Source of the DNA: Roseburia sp. CAG:10041_57
GTDB taxonomy: Bacteria; Bacillota; Clostridia; Lachnospirales; Lachnospiraceae
Assembly (NCBI GenBank): GCA_001916965.1
Contig: MNTL01000059.1
Location: 1-64,000 of the forward strand
DNA: 64,000 bases
Direction: 5' to 3'
This document shows positions 45,845-55,251 of the stretch, piece after piece. The position numbers were made by a program, and so were the translations under genes. The notes beneath the pieces were generated by a model. It searched no databases and had not been told where the DNA came from. It worked only from the letters and a program-made list of their open reading frames with translations. Position 1 is the stretch's first letter. Each line of letters opens with the position of its first letter.

Positions 45845-45846
45845 GA

Positions 45847-46506
45847 TTAAAGCACCTTAGAACCATTTGCTGTAAGCTTAAAAGTTGCGCCAAGCATATC
45901 CGCAGCCCCTCTGCACATCATCATTCTTCCAAGGAATATCTCAAAATACTCATACATAGAGCATATCTTGGGATCAATCTGTAGATTAAGTGATATCGTT
46001 TTCTTTTCCTCATTTATCTTCAGCTTATGATCTGTAACCGCATAATTCACTCTGTCATGTATATCAAATGCTGCCTTTCCCTTCTCACTTCTAACCCTGT
46101 CACGCCTTACATCCGTTTTATCAGCAATAATCAAAGCCGCTGAGACCGGATCAACTGCCCCTCCTGTTGATTTGTCATGGTTAGAGATTGCAGAAACAAT
46201 CGTAATCCTGTCCTTAATACTCAAGTCAGTTTCTTTCAATAATTCATTGGCAAGCAGCCCACCATATTCTGCATGGTGTGTTCTATTGATCGCATTGCCT
46301 ATATCATGCATATATCCGGCTATTTTCGCCAGTTCTATGTCATGCTCGGAAAAGCCGAACTTCTCAAGAATGTTAGCTGCTGTACGCGCTACCATCGTAC
46401 AATGTACCCGTGAATGATCTGTATATCCCAATAATCCCAGATTATAATTGCCTTTCTCTATGAATTCATTCACTTCTTTATTTTTCTTAATCTCATCGTA
46501 TGTCAA
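45847..46506 (-). CDS. HD-domain phosphohydrolase
   Basis: This is a 219-residue cytoplasmic HD-superfamily metal-dependent phosphohydrolase. Metal ligands are visible as HSRVHC (His) near residue 31, AGYMHDIGNAIN near 64 (His-Asp) and HHAEYGG near 78; SNHDKS and ADKTDVRRDR carry the late His and Asp. The C-terminal ~60 residues are strand-rich. The substrate is unknown; nucleotides are likely. A GGAGGCG ribosome site precedes ATG 46506. Divergent from the truncated gene at 46669. Confidence 0.85.
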   Translation of the reverse strand: MTYDEIKKNKEVNEFIEKGNYNLGLLGYTDHSRVHCTMVARTAANILEKFGFSEHDIELAKIAGYMHDIGNAINRTHHAEYGGLLANELLKETDLSIKDRITIVSAISNHDKSTGGAVDPVSAALIIADKTDVRRDRVRSEKGKAAFDIHDRVNYAVTDHKLKINEEKKTISLNLQIDPKICSMYEYFEIFLGRMMMCRGAADMLGATFKLTANGSKVL

Positions 46507-46668
46507 AAAAACGCCTCCTTTTCTTTACCTATTCATTGTAAAAAGGTGACGTTTTTCCTGCTATCCATGTTTTGTAAATAATTTGTAAAATATGTGTATA
46601 TATTTTCCATTGTAAATTGTGACAAATTCGTAACTTTAGTGATATAATATTTCAGGGGAGAGAAAGAG

Positions 46669-46953
46669 GTGTTTCATGAAGAAAACTTTGATTACACTTG
46701 GTATCTGGAACAGCATCCTGATCTGGCTGCCATTACAACAAACCCCGCTACGATTTATCAGTTCTATTTGAATACGGGACTTCCTGCTGATTGGAATGGT
46801 CGTATTTCTCCGGCTTTTATAACTAATGAAACAGAGCTGAAATGTTATGCCATCGTTGATTCTATTACCAATTCTTCCATGTCACAGAGAGAAAAAGTAA
46901 CTGCAATCCATAAATGGATCTGTCAAAATGTAAAATATGATTACTCCTCCTAA
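46669..46953 (+). pseudogene. Transglutaminase-like protein, N-terminal fragment
   Basis: This is a 94-codon fragment with a GTG start (GGGGAGAG upstream). It begins FDYTWYLEQHPDLAAI...YQFYLNTG, like the YPDV-type repeat of Lachnospiraceae surface proteins. It then enters the start of a transglutaminase-like domain (KVTAIHKWICQNVKYDYSS) and stops at 46951. The catalytic Cys-His-Asp part is lost. The stop codon lies exactly where a histidine kinase fragment on the other strand begins, so a deletion created it. Confidence 0.65.
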
Positions 46954-47063
46954 TTGACTTTTCTATAGGTAGTCAGATAAATGATATTCAGTGTTGTTAC
47001 CCACATCACTACCAGCACAAGCATGATAATCGTGCAAATCCTTCTCTTCGATTTTTGAAACAC
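46950..47063 (-). pseudogene. Sensor histidine kinase, N-terminal stub
   Basis: A 37-codon reading frame begins at GTG 47063, overlapping the stop of the response-regulator fragment by one base: VFQKSKRRICTIIMLVLVVMWV, one membrane helix, then a stop at 46950. Position and form match the first helix of a histidine kinase cotranscribed with its regulator. All sensory and catalytic domains are gone. Confidence 0.55.
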
Positions 47064-47215
47064 TATACCTCTTCTTCTCTTAGCTCGTATCCTACTCCAC
47101 GGACTGCCTTAATCTGCGCCTTTGCCTGAATGAATTTCAGTTTCTTTCTTGTAAAAGAAATATATACTTCCAGATTGTTATACTCCGCTTCATTTTCATA
47201 TCCCCATACTCCTTG
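47063..47215 (-). pseudogene. OmpR-type response regulator, C-terminal fragment
   Basis: The final ~50 codons of an OmpR/PhoB winged-helix regulator remain: LQGVWGYENEAEYNNLEVYI and then IKAVRGVGYELREE, the recognition helix and wing. The receiver domain and the start are absent; an ATG at 47263 opens the frame by chance. Together with the kinase stub and transglutaminase fragment it marks one deletion scar. Confidence 0.8.
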
Positions 47216-47269
47216 TAAGAAACAATAACACAATAACCTTGAAGTTTTCTTGAAATATTTCAATATTTC

Positions 47270-47692
47270 CTATTTATCCAACAGTTCTTCCATTGTATGC
47301 CATCCCAGTACTGCACATTTTACTCTCGCCGGCATATGGGAAATATCCTGCAATGCAGAGCCTTCCTCCAGCTCTTCTATCTCTTCGGCAGATGCTTCCC
47401 CTTTAATCATCCTAAGGAAAATATCTGCCAGATGCATTGCCTCGTCTTTTGACTTTCCAATGATAAGTTCCAGCATAATATCTGCGGATGCCTGGGAAAT
47501 CGCACATCCATCCCCTATATAAGCGCCGTTTGTAATCTTCCCATCTTCTACCTTGAGCTGCAGGATAATATCATCACCACAGCTTGGGTTCACACCCTCC
47601 AGCACCAAATTTGCGTCCTCCAGCTTGTGCTTATGCACAGGATGCTGATTGTGGTCAATCAGTATTTCATGATAAAAGGTATTATTCTCCAT
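47270..47692 (-). CDS. sufU: Iron-sulfur scaffold SufU
   Basis: This is a 140-residue SufU protein that takes sulfur from SufS and passes it to the SufBCD scaffold. The three conserved Cys are in NPSCGDD (near 38), GDGCAIS (near 63) and RVKCAVLGW (near 125), together with Asp of GDD: the SufU zinc and sulfur-transfer site. The start overlaps the end of sufS by 11 bases. It closes the suf operon. Confidence 0.93.
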   Translation of the reverse strand: MENNTFYHEILIDHNQHPVHKHKLEDANLVLEGVNPSCGDDIILQLKVEDGKITNGAYIGDGCAISQASADIMLELIIGKSKDEAMHLADIFLRMIKGEASAEEIEELEEGSALQDISHMPARVKCAVLGWHTMEELLDK

Positions 47693-48893
47693 AACCCATT
47701 TTCCTCCTAACCTGACTTAGACTCGCCAAGAAGCGGTCAATGTCTTCCTTCGTATTATAAAAGGCAAAACTTGCACGGGCACAGGAACGGATTCCCAGAT
47801 GAGCCAGAAGCGGCTGCGCACAATGGTGTCCTGCTCTGATGGCAACTCCATCCTCATCCAGAATCGATGCCACATCATGCGGGTGTACATCCTGTACTGC
47901 AAAGCTGATAATCCCATGATGCTCTTTCCAGCTCGGACTGCCTATAATCTGTATCCCAGGTATCTGCTGCATGCCTTCAAAGGCATATTTCGTAAGCTCC
48001 TGCTCTTTACAGACAATATTGTCCATTCCAATGGAATCCATGTAATCCAGTGCCGCCGCTAGTGCAACCGCACCACCGCCATTGACCGTTCCCGCTTCGA
48101 ATTTATGTGGCAGTTCTGCATAAGTGGCCCCTGTTCTGGTCACATATTCGATCATCTCACCGCCACTCAGGAATGGAGGCATCTGTTCTAGCAAAGCCTC
48201 TTTACCATATAAAACACCGATTCCCATAGGTGCCATCAGTTTATGCCCGGAAAAGGCAACAAAATCCGCATCCAGCTTCACAACATCAACCTTCATATGC
48301 GGTGCGCTCTGGGCTGCATCTACCAGAACAACACCACCATTGACATGCACCTTCTCAATGATTGTTTCTACCGGATTGATACACCCCAGTACATTCGATA
48401 CATGTCCTATTGCCGCCAGTTTGGTATGCGATGTGATTTTATTCTCGATTTCCTGTACTGTCAACGTTCCATCCTGTTCACAATCCAGATATACCAGTCT
48501 GGCTCCGGTGGCTTTTGCCACCATCTGCCAAGGAAGCAGGTTACTGTGATGCTCCATAACTGTAACCAGTATCTCATCCTCTGCATGCAGAAAGTTCAGT
48601 CCATAGCTGTACGCCACCAGATTAATACTTTCTGTTGTATTTCTGGTAAAGATGATCTCCTTTGTGCTTCCTGCATTGAGGAAGCGTCTGACACGCTCCC
48701 TTGCATTTTCATACTGTTCTGTCGCCTCTACACCTAACTCATAAAGTCCGCGGAGAGGATTGGCATTATATTTCTCATAGAAATTCTTCTCTGCCTCTAA
48801 TACAGAAAAAGGTCTTTGTTCTGTAGCTGCATTATCCAGATATGCTATAGACCGATTCATCAACAAAGGGAAATCTTTCTTATAATCCGCCAT
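47682..48893 (-). CDS. sufS: Cysteine desulfurase SufS
   Basis: This is a 403-residue class II pyridoxal-phosphate cysteine desulfurase. The cofactor Lys is in FVAFSGHKLMAPMGIGVLYG, the catalytic Cys region is RAGHHCAQPLL near residue 350, and YLDNAATEQRP opens the fold. ATG 48893 (MADYKKDFPLL) is preferred to the frame start at 48926, leaving a 14-base overlap with sufD. It supplies sulfur to SufU. Confidence 0.93.
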   Translation of the reverse strand: MADYKKDFPLLMNRSIAYLDNAATEQRPFSVLEAEKNFYEKYNANPLRGLYELGVEATEQYENARERVRRFLNAGSTKEIIFTRNTTESINLVAYSYGLNFLHAEDEILVTVMEHHSNLLPWQMVAKATGARLVYLDCEQDGTLTVQEIENKITSHTKLAAIGHVSNVLGCINPVETIIEKVHVNGGVVLVDAAQSAPHMKVDVVKLDADFVAFSGHKLMAPMGIGVLYGKEALLEQMPPFLSGGEMIEYVTRTGATYAELPHKFEAGTVNGGGAVALAAALDYMDSIGMDNIVCKEQELTKYAFEGMQQIPGIQIIGSPSWKEHHGIISFAVQDVHPHDVASILDEDGVAIRAGHHCAQPLLAHLGIRSCARASFAFYNTKEDIDRFLASLSQVRRKMGYGE

Positions 48894-49923
48894 GATATAC
48901 CTCGACCTCCTTACGTACTGCTTCATCTGGAATCAGACTGCACAGGGCATCAATCTTTGCTTTTGCAATGATACGTTCTGCCTCTTCCTTACTAATTCCG
49001 CGAGAACCCAGATAAAAGAGCATTGACTCATCCAGTTTACCAATGGTAGCTCCGTGATTCCCCTCCACATCTTCTTCTGCACACAATATCAAAGGGATTG
49101 TCTGGTTCACCACATCATCACCGATGAGCAATACATCTTCCTTCTCATTTCCTACTGCGCCGGAGCTTCCATGCAGGAAATCAATGGTTCCTCGAAACAG
49201 CTTAAATGCCTGGTCACGAAGAATTCCTGATATCTCCATATTGCTCTCTGTCTTTGCTCCCTGATGACGGGCTACATAGTTCATGTCAATATGCTGGTCA
49301 TCCCTTCCCAGATACCCGATTTTTGCATCCATGCCGCTTCTTTGACCTTGTAGGTCAATCAATCCTCCTGCATATACACGATTACCGCCCAATGAAATAT
49401 ACACGGTTTCTACCGAAGCATCCTCTTCACAGAAACCTCCTACATCATGCAGTACATCATAGCTCTTGTCCAGCAGTTGTGCAAAATACAATCTGACTTT
49501 CGCACCCTTCTTAGCGTATACCTTTACCTGCAATGCAGAAAGTCCGGCGCATCCCGATTCATTCGCCGTTATAAAAATATAAGAAGATTCACTGTTTTCC
49601 TCTGCATAAATCTGTACTTTGTTGTAATAGTTATGAGTATCCTGATATTGAAGCCGATAGACAACCGGCTCATTCTCATGTGCATTTTTCTCTACATGAA
49701 AGCTGTCCGCCTCTATGGATTCTCCCAGAATGTCCATATCCTGTCCCAGTCCACTGTTTAGACTATTCCAGTCAATTTCCGTATTTTCTCTTGTAATCGC
49801 TGCATTTGACACTTGTATCTGCGCCTTCCATGCAGCATCTATTGTAATATTACTTATCCTGCTTTCATTCATTCCCAGACGGTTCCATGTTGGAGCAGGC
49901 AGTTTATTGATTGTCATTTCCAT
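48880..49923 (-). CDS. sufD: SufD-like Fe-S assembly protein
   Basis: This is a 347-residue SufD-type protein, shorter than the ~430 of enterobacterial SufD, as is common in clostridia. The C-terminal SufBD core includes GSSGAVGNEKEDVLLIGDDVVNQTIP, CAEEDVEGNHGATIGKLDE and FYLGSRGISKEEAERII, with the conserved His in GNHGA. It forms a scaffold with SufB and SufC. ATG 49923 lies 12 bases after sufB ends. Confidence 0.88.
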   Translation of the reverse strand: MEMTINKLPAPTWNRLGMNESRISNITIDAAWKAQIQVSNAAITRENTEIDWNSLNSGLGQDMDILGESIEADSFHVEKNAHENEPVVYRLQYQDTHNYYNKVQIYAEENSESSYIFITANESGCAGLSALQVKVYAKKGAKVRLYFAQLLDKSYDVLHDVGGFCEEDASVETVYISLGGNRVYAGGLIDLQGQRSGMDAKIGYLGRDDQHIDMNYVARHQGAKTESNMEISGILRDQAFKLFRGTIDFLHGSSGAVGNEKEDVLLIGDDVVNQTIPLILCAEEDVEGNHGATIGKLDESMLFYLGSRGISKEEAERIIAKAKIDALCSLIPDEAVRKEVEVYHGGL

Positions 49924-49935
49924 AATGGTTCCTCC

Positions 49936-51342
49936 TTAACCGATACATCCAATCATTTCCAAACGAATCAGGTTGTTCATTTCCACTGCATATTCAAGAG
50001 GCAGCTCCTTTGATACATTATCTGCAAAACCGCTGACGATCATTGCTCTTGCCTCTTCTTCGCTGATTCCTCTGGACATCAGATAAAATACTGCTTCATC
50101 ACTGATTCTTCCGATCTTGGCTTCATGACCTACATCTGCATTCTTTGTGCGGATATCCATAGCAGGAATCGTATCCGATCTGGAGATATCATCCAGCATC
50201 AGAGACTGACAGGATACTGCGGATTTACTGTTTTCTGCCTCTTTTGTCATAGCTACACTGCTTCTAAACGTACTGATTCCACCGTCTTTTGAAATAGACC
50301 TCGTATTGATATAGGAAGATGTCTCAGGTGCAGCATGTACAACCTTGGCGCCTGTGTCCAGATTCTGTCCTTTACCGGCAAACGTGATTCCTGTAAACTC
50401 CATTCTTGCACCTTTGCCTTTTAAAATACTCATCGGATACAGATATGATACATGAGAACCAAAAGAACCTGATACCCATTCAATTGTACCACCCTCCTTG
50501 ACCAGAGCACGCTTGGTATTCAAGTTGTACATGTTCTTGGACCAGTTCTCGATTGTGGAATAACGCAGTCTTGCATTCTTTTCTACGAAAAGTTCTACGC
50601 ATCCGGCATGGAGATTTGCCACATTGTATTTCGGAGCGGAACAACCCTCTATAAAGTGCAGGTCAGCACCCTCGTCCACAATAATCAAAGTATGCTCGAA
50701 CTGACCGGCTCCCGGCGCATTCAGTCTGAAATAGGACTGCAAAGGGATTTCCACAGATACACCAGGGGGTACATAGACAAAGGAACCGCCTGACCATACT
50801 GCCCCATGAAGAGCAGCAAATTTATGGTCTGTAGGCTTGACCAGCTTCATAAAATGGCTTCGCACCATATCTGCATATTTGCCATTCAATGCACTCTCTA
50901 TATCTGTATAGACAACACCCTGTGCTGCTACTTCTTCCCTTACATTATGATATACCAGCTCTGAATCGTACTGTGCCCCTACACCGGCAAGAGATTTTCG
51001 CTCTGCCTGAGGGATTCCCAGACGCTCAAAGGTATCTTTGATATCCTTTGGTACATCTGACCATTTCGCACTCATATGTGTATTTGGGCGCACATAAGTT
51101 ACGATTTCGTCCATGTTCAGTCCTTCAATAGAAGGTCCCCAATTTGGAACCTGTAACTGATTATAGATCTGCAATGATTCCAGACGGAACAGCTGCATCC
51201 ACTGCGGGTCTTTTTTCTCTTTGGAAATCTGTTCTACGATGGCTGGAGTCAGACCTTCTTTGACACGATATACGTCTTTTTCTTCGTTTTTGATATCATA
51301 CACGCTTCTGTCGATATCCTCTACATACGTCTTTTCACTCAT
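49936..51342 (-). CDS. sufB: Fe-S cluster scaffold SufB
   Basis: This is a 468-residue SufB, the subunit on which the cluster is built. Clear blocks are GAVWSGGSFVYVPPGV near residue 185, EGCSAPKY (conserved Cys) near 235, and the C-terminal VGHEAKIGRISDEAVFYLMSRGIS with the ligand His. ATG 51342 (MSEKTYVEDID) follows an AGGTGG site; the frame extends to 51378 but would overlap sufC. Confidence 0.94.
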   Translation of the reverse strand: MSEKTYVEDIDRSVYDIKNEEKDVYRVKEGLTPAIVEQISKEKKDPQWMQLFRLESLQIYNQLQVPNWGPSIEGLNMDEIVTYVRPNTHMSAKWSDVPKDIKDTFERLGIPQAERKSLAGVGAQYDSELVYHNVREEVAAQGVVYTDIESALNGKYADMVRSHFMKLVKPTDHKFAALHGAVWSGGSFVYVPPGVSVEIPLQSYFRLNAPGAGQFEHTLIIVDEGADLHFIEGCSAPKYNVANLHAGCVELFVEKNARLRYSTIENWSKNMYNLNTKRALVKEGGTIEWVSGSFGSHVSYLYPMSILKGKGARMEFTGITFAGKGQNLDTGAKVVHAAPETSSYINTRSISKDGGISTFRSSVAMTKEAENSKSAVSCQSLMLDDISRSDTIPAMDIRTKNADVGHEAKIGRISDEAVFYLMSRGISEEEARAMIVSGFADNVSKELPLEYAVEMNNLIRLEMIGCIG

Positions 51343-51352
51343 GGCAGCCACC

Positions 51353-52105
51353 TCACATCTGTTCTTTGAACTGTTCATAGCCTTCTCGGTTGATCTGTTC
51401 TATTAAGGAAGCATCTCCTGTCGCAATGATATGGCCGTTTACCATGACATGTGTATAATCTACATGCAGAGATTCCAGAATCTTGGTACTGTGCGTAATG
51501 ATAAGCAATGAGCTGTCCGGATTCTCCTGCTGATATACATGGATGCCCTCAGAAGCAAGACGCACTGCATCTACGTCCAAGCCTGAGTCTGTCTCATCCA
51601 GGATGGCAAGGCTGGGCTTTAACATCATAAGCTGCAATATCTCTGATTTTTTCTTCTCTCCTCCGGAAAAGCCAACATTCAGATCACGCTCTGCATAGGA
51701 AGGATCCATTTGTAATACTTCCATCGCCTTCTGGAGCTGTTTCTTGAACTCCCACAGCTTCACATGGCTTCCTGTTCTCTGTACCAGTGCATTTCTGATA
51801 AAGCTCTCCAGGGAAAGCCCCGGTACTTCCAGTGGCTCCTGAAACGAAAGAAACATGCCTGCTTTCGCCCTTTTATCAGCCGAAGTTTCAGTCATGTCCT
51901 CTCCATTGAATATAATATGCCCCTGCGTTACCTGATACTTCGGATTCCCTGTCAATACATAACCCAGGGTAGATTTACCCGCACCATTTGGTCCCATTAG
52001 GACATGTGTTTCACCTTTTTTTATATCAAGACTCACCCCATGAAGAATTTCCTTGTCCTCAACCCGGGCTGTCACCTGATTAACCTGTAGAATTTCCTTA
52101 CTCAT
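51353..52105 (-). CDS. sufC: Fe-S assembly ATPase SufC
   Basis: This is a 250-residue ABC-type ATPase that drives SufBD. It shows Walker A GPNGAGKST, GFSGGEKKKSEILQL as the SufC-type signature and LAILDETDSGLD as Walker B, with switch His in IITHST. GGAGGA precedes ATG 52105. It is the first gene of sufCBDSU. Confidence 0.94.
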   Translation of the reverse strand: MSKEILQVNQVTARVEDKEILHGVSLDIKKGETHVLMGPNGAGKSTLGYVLTGNPKYQVTQGHIIFNGEDMTETSADKRAKAGMFLSFQEPLEVPGLSLESFIRNALVQRTGSHVKLWEFKKQLQKAMEVLQMDPSYAERDLNVGFSGGEKKKSEILQLMMLKPSLAILDETDSGLDVDAVRLASEGIHVYQQENPDSSLLIITHSTKILESLHVDYTHVMVNGHIIATGDASLIEQINREGYEQFKEQM

Positions 52106-52127
52106 ATGAGTTCCTCCTCTTATAATT

Positions 52128-52144
52128 CCTATTATAACGATAGG
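52128..52144. promoter_or_regulatory. Inverted repeat upstream of suf operon
   Basis: CCTAT (52128-52132) and ATAGG (52140-52144) flank ATAACG-type sequence overlapping a minus-strand TATAAT box. It could be the operator of an Fe-S or iron-responsive regulator. The arms are short, so support is weak. Confidence 0.3.
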
Positions 52145-52242
52145 TTTACTTCTAGCTCATTGTAAATGTAAATTCATAAGAAAGCAATCCTCATATAGTC
52201 TATTTAATAAAATTTTATCAATTACTGTAGCAATTCACTGCG

Positions 52243-54918
52243 TTACTGCAAATTTTCCTTGATTTTCTCAAGTTTTTCATATGCTTCCCTGGATATATTG
52301 TCTTTTAAATAATTCTTGTTCTTAGGCTTATCCCGTTCTATATTCTGTCTGACTTCCTGAATCGTATTCATGACTTCCTCATAGAACCCAGGCGCTGAGA
52401 TTCTTCTTGCACCAGCTCCCCAGATAATCATCTGTTCCAGCCTGTCAGAAGTGGCTACTGTCACATGATATTTTCTGCCCAGCTCATGTGATACCTTCTC
52501 TATGTACTGATCTGCCGTTTCTGCTTCCTTCGTGTACACAACATGAATATTGTGATAATCAAAGATTTCTCCCTGTCCGCCTGATACCTTATACGCATCA
52601 AAGACCAGTATCAGATTTATGTTCTTAGCACCCTGATAGTTACACATAATATCCATAAGCTTGTCCCTGGCGCTGTCGATATTATGCTGCGCCAGTTCGT
52701 TTAATTCTTTCCAGGCAAAAATGATATTATAGCCGTCAACCAGAAGATATTCCTCCGTTCCCAGTACATAAGCAGGCTGTGTTCCCCTATATGTACTGTC
52801 ATCAGAAGCCTTGATTGTCTTCGTCCATGAATTTCTCTTCTGTTTTGCTGCCCCGAAGGTTCTGGCAAAAATCTCATCAATTTCTTCCTGGTCAATAACT
52901 CCATTTTCATAAGTAAAAGAGGGCTTCTTTGGTCGAAGTTCTTCTTCCTGTACTTCTTCCTCTTCCGACTGTGTACCAATGTGCGCATACTCCGGCACTC
53001 TATCCCAGCTTACCAGGAAACCCGCTCCATGCGAACAAAATACAGAGCCTGTAGGATTCTCAATATCTGCCTCTGAATCATAATGAAAGGCTTCCAATAC
53101 TTCCTCTTCATTATGACATGGTTCATATCCTTTGAGAGCACAGGTCAGTCTGCCATGTCCTCTTGTATAGGAAGTTACTTCCATCTGATAGTCTCTCATT
53201 GTAACTACCGGTGCTGTTCCCGTCAGATAAGCAGTATCTCCTTCTATAACAGGAGGTTCAAAGCTTCCATATCTTCGCTGGATATCTGACATCGCCCGTC
53301 CAACCTGTTCCTGTGGAATCTCAAGCTGAAATTCATAGATTGGTTCCAATAACAGGCTCTGTGTCGACTTAAGCCCCTGCCTTACCGCACGATAAGTAGC
53401 CTGTCTGAAATCACCACCTTCTGTATGCTTCGTATGTGCTCTTCCTGCAATCAGCGTAATCCGCATATCTGTAATTTCAGAACCGGTAAGTACACCTTTG
53501 TGCTTGCGTTCCTCCAGATGGGTCAATACCAGACGCTGCCAGTTACGATCCAGTTCGTCTTCACTACAGTCTGTATCAAATTCCAGACCTCTTCCTCTCT
53601 CTAACGGTTCCAGTAAGAGATGCACTTCCGCATAATGACGTAATGGTTCAAAATGTCCGATTCCAATGACCGGTTTCGTAATCGTCTCTTTATAGACAAT
53701 ATTTCCTGTACCAAATTCTACTTCTGTATGAAAGCGCTCTGCTATCAGACTCTTTAAAATCTCTATCTGTACCTCGCCCATGACCTGTGCGTGTATCTCA
53801 CTCAGGTTCTCATCCCATACAATATGAAGCTGTGGTTCCTCTTCTTCCAGTTTGCATAATTTCAGATACATGTCATGCACATTGCAATCCTGCGGAAGTA
53901 TGACTCTATAAGTCAACACAGGCTCCAAAACAGTCTGCTCCGGCTCTGTCTCAATCCCAAGTCCCTGCCCGCAAAAGGTCTTACTGAGTCCGGTTACTGC
54001 ACACACTGCTCCTGCCGTTACTTCATTGACCATATCGTATGTTCCGCCAGAATACAGTCTGATCTGATCTGCTTTCTCCTGCCAGCACTCCGATGGCTCC
54101 ATTCCCTCATGATAATCTGTCAGCATTGCTTTCACTTTAAGACTGCCGCCCGTTATTTTCATATAGGTAAGTCTGTTATCCTGTTCATCCCTTACAATCT
54201 TAAATACCCTGGCTCCGAATTCTTCAGGATATTCCCTGCGCTGCATATGTGCATCCATAAAAGCCAGCAGCTCCTTAACACCCTCCATCTTCAGTGCAGA
54301 ACCGAATAAGCAGGGAAATATCTGTCTGTATCCTATTGCTTCATTCATTGCTTCATCACTGATTTTACCGGTATTCAGATATTCTTCCATTAATGTTTCA
54401 CTGCACATGGCTGCTGTATCATACAGGCAGTCTTTGTCCTGACCATTATAGTCAATGCAGTTTACATCCAGTTTTTTCTGCAATTCAGCCAGTGTTTTTT
54501 CTTTATCTGTTCCCGGCTGATCCATTTTATTTACGAATATAAATACCGGCACCTGATAGCGTTTTAACAGCTTCCACAAAGTCATGGTATGTCCCTGCAC
54601 ACCATCCGCTCCATTAATCACCAGGATTGCATAATCCAGTACCTGTAATGTTCTTTCCATTTCTGCCGAGAAATCTACATGCCCCGGTGTATCCAGCAGC
54701 GTAATCTCTTTTTCACCTAATTGGAATCTTGCCTGCTTGGAAAATATCGTAATCCCTCTGTTCTTTTCCAATGCATAGGTATCCAGGAATGCATCCTTAT
54801 GATCCACTCTGCCCAGTTTTCTGATGGCACCACTTATATATAATATACTTTCTGCAAGTGTCGTCTTTCCGGAGTCTACATGCGCAAGTATTCCCACAGT
54901 CAATTGATTTGTCTTCAT
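52243..54918 (-). CDS. Tet(M)-like ribosomal GTPase fused to YacP/Rae1 nuclease domain
   Basis: This is an 891-residue fusion. Residues ~1-640 are an EF-G-type translational GTPase of the Tet(M) ribosomal-protection class: G1 AHVDSGKTT, G2 RGITI, G3 DTPGHVDF, G4 NKMD and EF-G-like C-terminal domains. After a charged linker, ~700-860 is a NYN/PIN-type domain like YacP (Rae1), an endonuclease acting in the ribosomal A site: YLLVDGYNIIF, ILVFDAYK, ADQYIEK and VATSDRLEQMI carry its acidic residues. Both halves act at the A site, so the fusion is logical. Whether it gives tetracycline resistance is unknown. ATG 54918 fits the GTPase start; an ATG at 54930 is an alternative. Confidence 0.88.
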   Translation of the reverse strand: MKTNQLTVGILAHVDSGKTTLAESILYISGAIRKLGRVDHKDAFLDTYALEKNRGITIFSKQARFQLGEKEITLLDTPGHVDFSAEMERTLQVLDYAILVINGADGVQGHTMTLWKLLKRYQVPVFIFVNKMDQPGTDKEKTLAELQKKLDVNCIDYNGQDKDCLYDTAAMCSETLMEEYLNTGKISDEAMNEAIGYRQIFPCLFGSALKMEGVKELLAFMDAHMQRREYPEEFGARVFKIVRDEQDNRLTYMKITGGSLKVKAMLTDYHEGMEPSECWQEKADQIRLYSGGTYDMVNEVTAGAVCAVTGLSKTFCGQGLGIETEPEQTVLEPVLTYRVILPQDCNVHDMYLKLCKLEEEEPQLHIVWDENLSEIHAQVMGEVQIEILKSLIAERFHTEVEFGTGNIVYKETITKPVIGIGHFEPLRHYAEVHLLLEPLERGRGLEFDTDCSEDELDRNWQRLVLTHLEERKHKGVLTGSEITDMRITLIAGRAHTKHTEGGDFRQATYRAVRQGLKSTQSLLLEPIYEFQLEIPQEQVGRAMSDIQRRYGSFEPPVIEGDTAYLTGTAPVVTMRDYQMEVTSYTRGHGRLTCALKGYEPCHNEEEVLEAFHYDSEADIENPTGSVFCSHGAGFLVSWDRVPEYAHIGTQSEEEEVQEEELRPKKPSFTYENGVIDQEEIDEIFARTFGAAKQKRNSWTKTIKASDDSTYRGTQPAYVLGTEEYLLVDGYNIIFAWKELNELAQHNIDSARDKLMDIMCNYQGAKNINLILVFDAYKVSGGQGEIFDYHNIHVVYTKEAETADQYIEKVSHELGRKYHVTVATSDRLEQMIIWGAGARRISAPGFYEEVMNTIQEVRQNIERDKPKNKNYLKDNISREAYEKLEKIKENLQ

Positions 54919-55157
54919 CCTAATAATCATGCCTTTCTTTTGCCAGGGAACATTCCATCGTACTTGATCTTCCTGCCCCGGCACAAAGTTCTCAATACTT
55001 ATATCTTACATTCTATCATGCATAAATTGCAAGTAAATTCACATAATGTTAATGTTCTCCCCACATCCCATTGCAACAACATATTATGGCATTTTACCCA
55101 TTAAATTGTCACTTTATTATCTATTTCTAAAATAAGTATTAAGAAAATATACAAAGA

Positions 55158-55186
55158 TTGACTATTGGTCATTTATGTGCAATACT
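55158..55186 (+). promoter_or_regulatory. Promoter of oleate hydratase gene
   Basis: -35 TTGACT (55158-55163), a 17-base spacer and -10 AATACT (55181-55186) lie ~66 bases before the start codon. Confidence 0.6.
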
Positions 55187-55251
55187 TGGCTTATCAGATA
55201 ACTTACAGGGAAACGGAATCGTATTTCCCGCACAGGAAAGGAGTTTATACT

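Noticed and set aside
52128..52144. IscR-like operator in front of suf
   Set aside because: Only 5-bp arms and no match to known IscR sites, so it is kept as a low-confidence feature and not as a finding.
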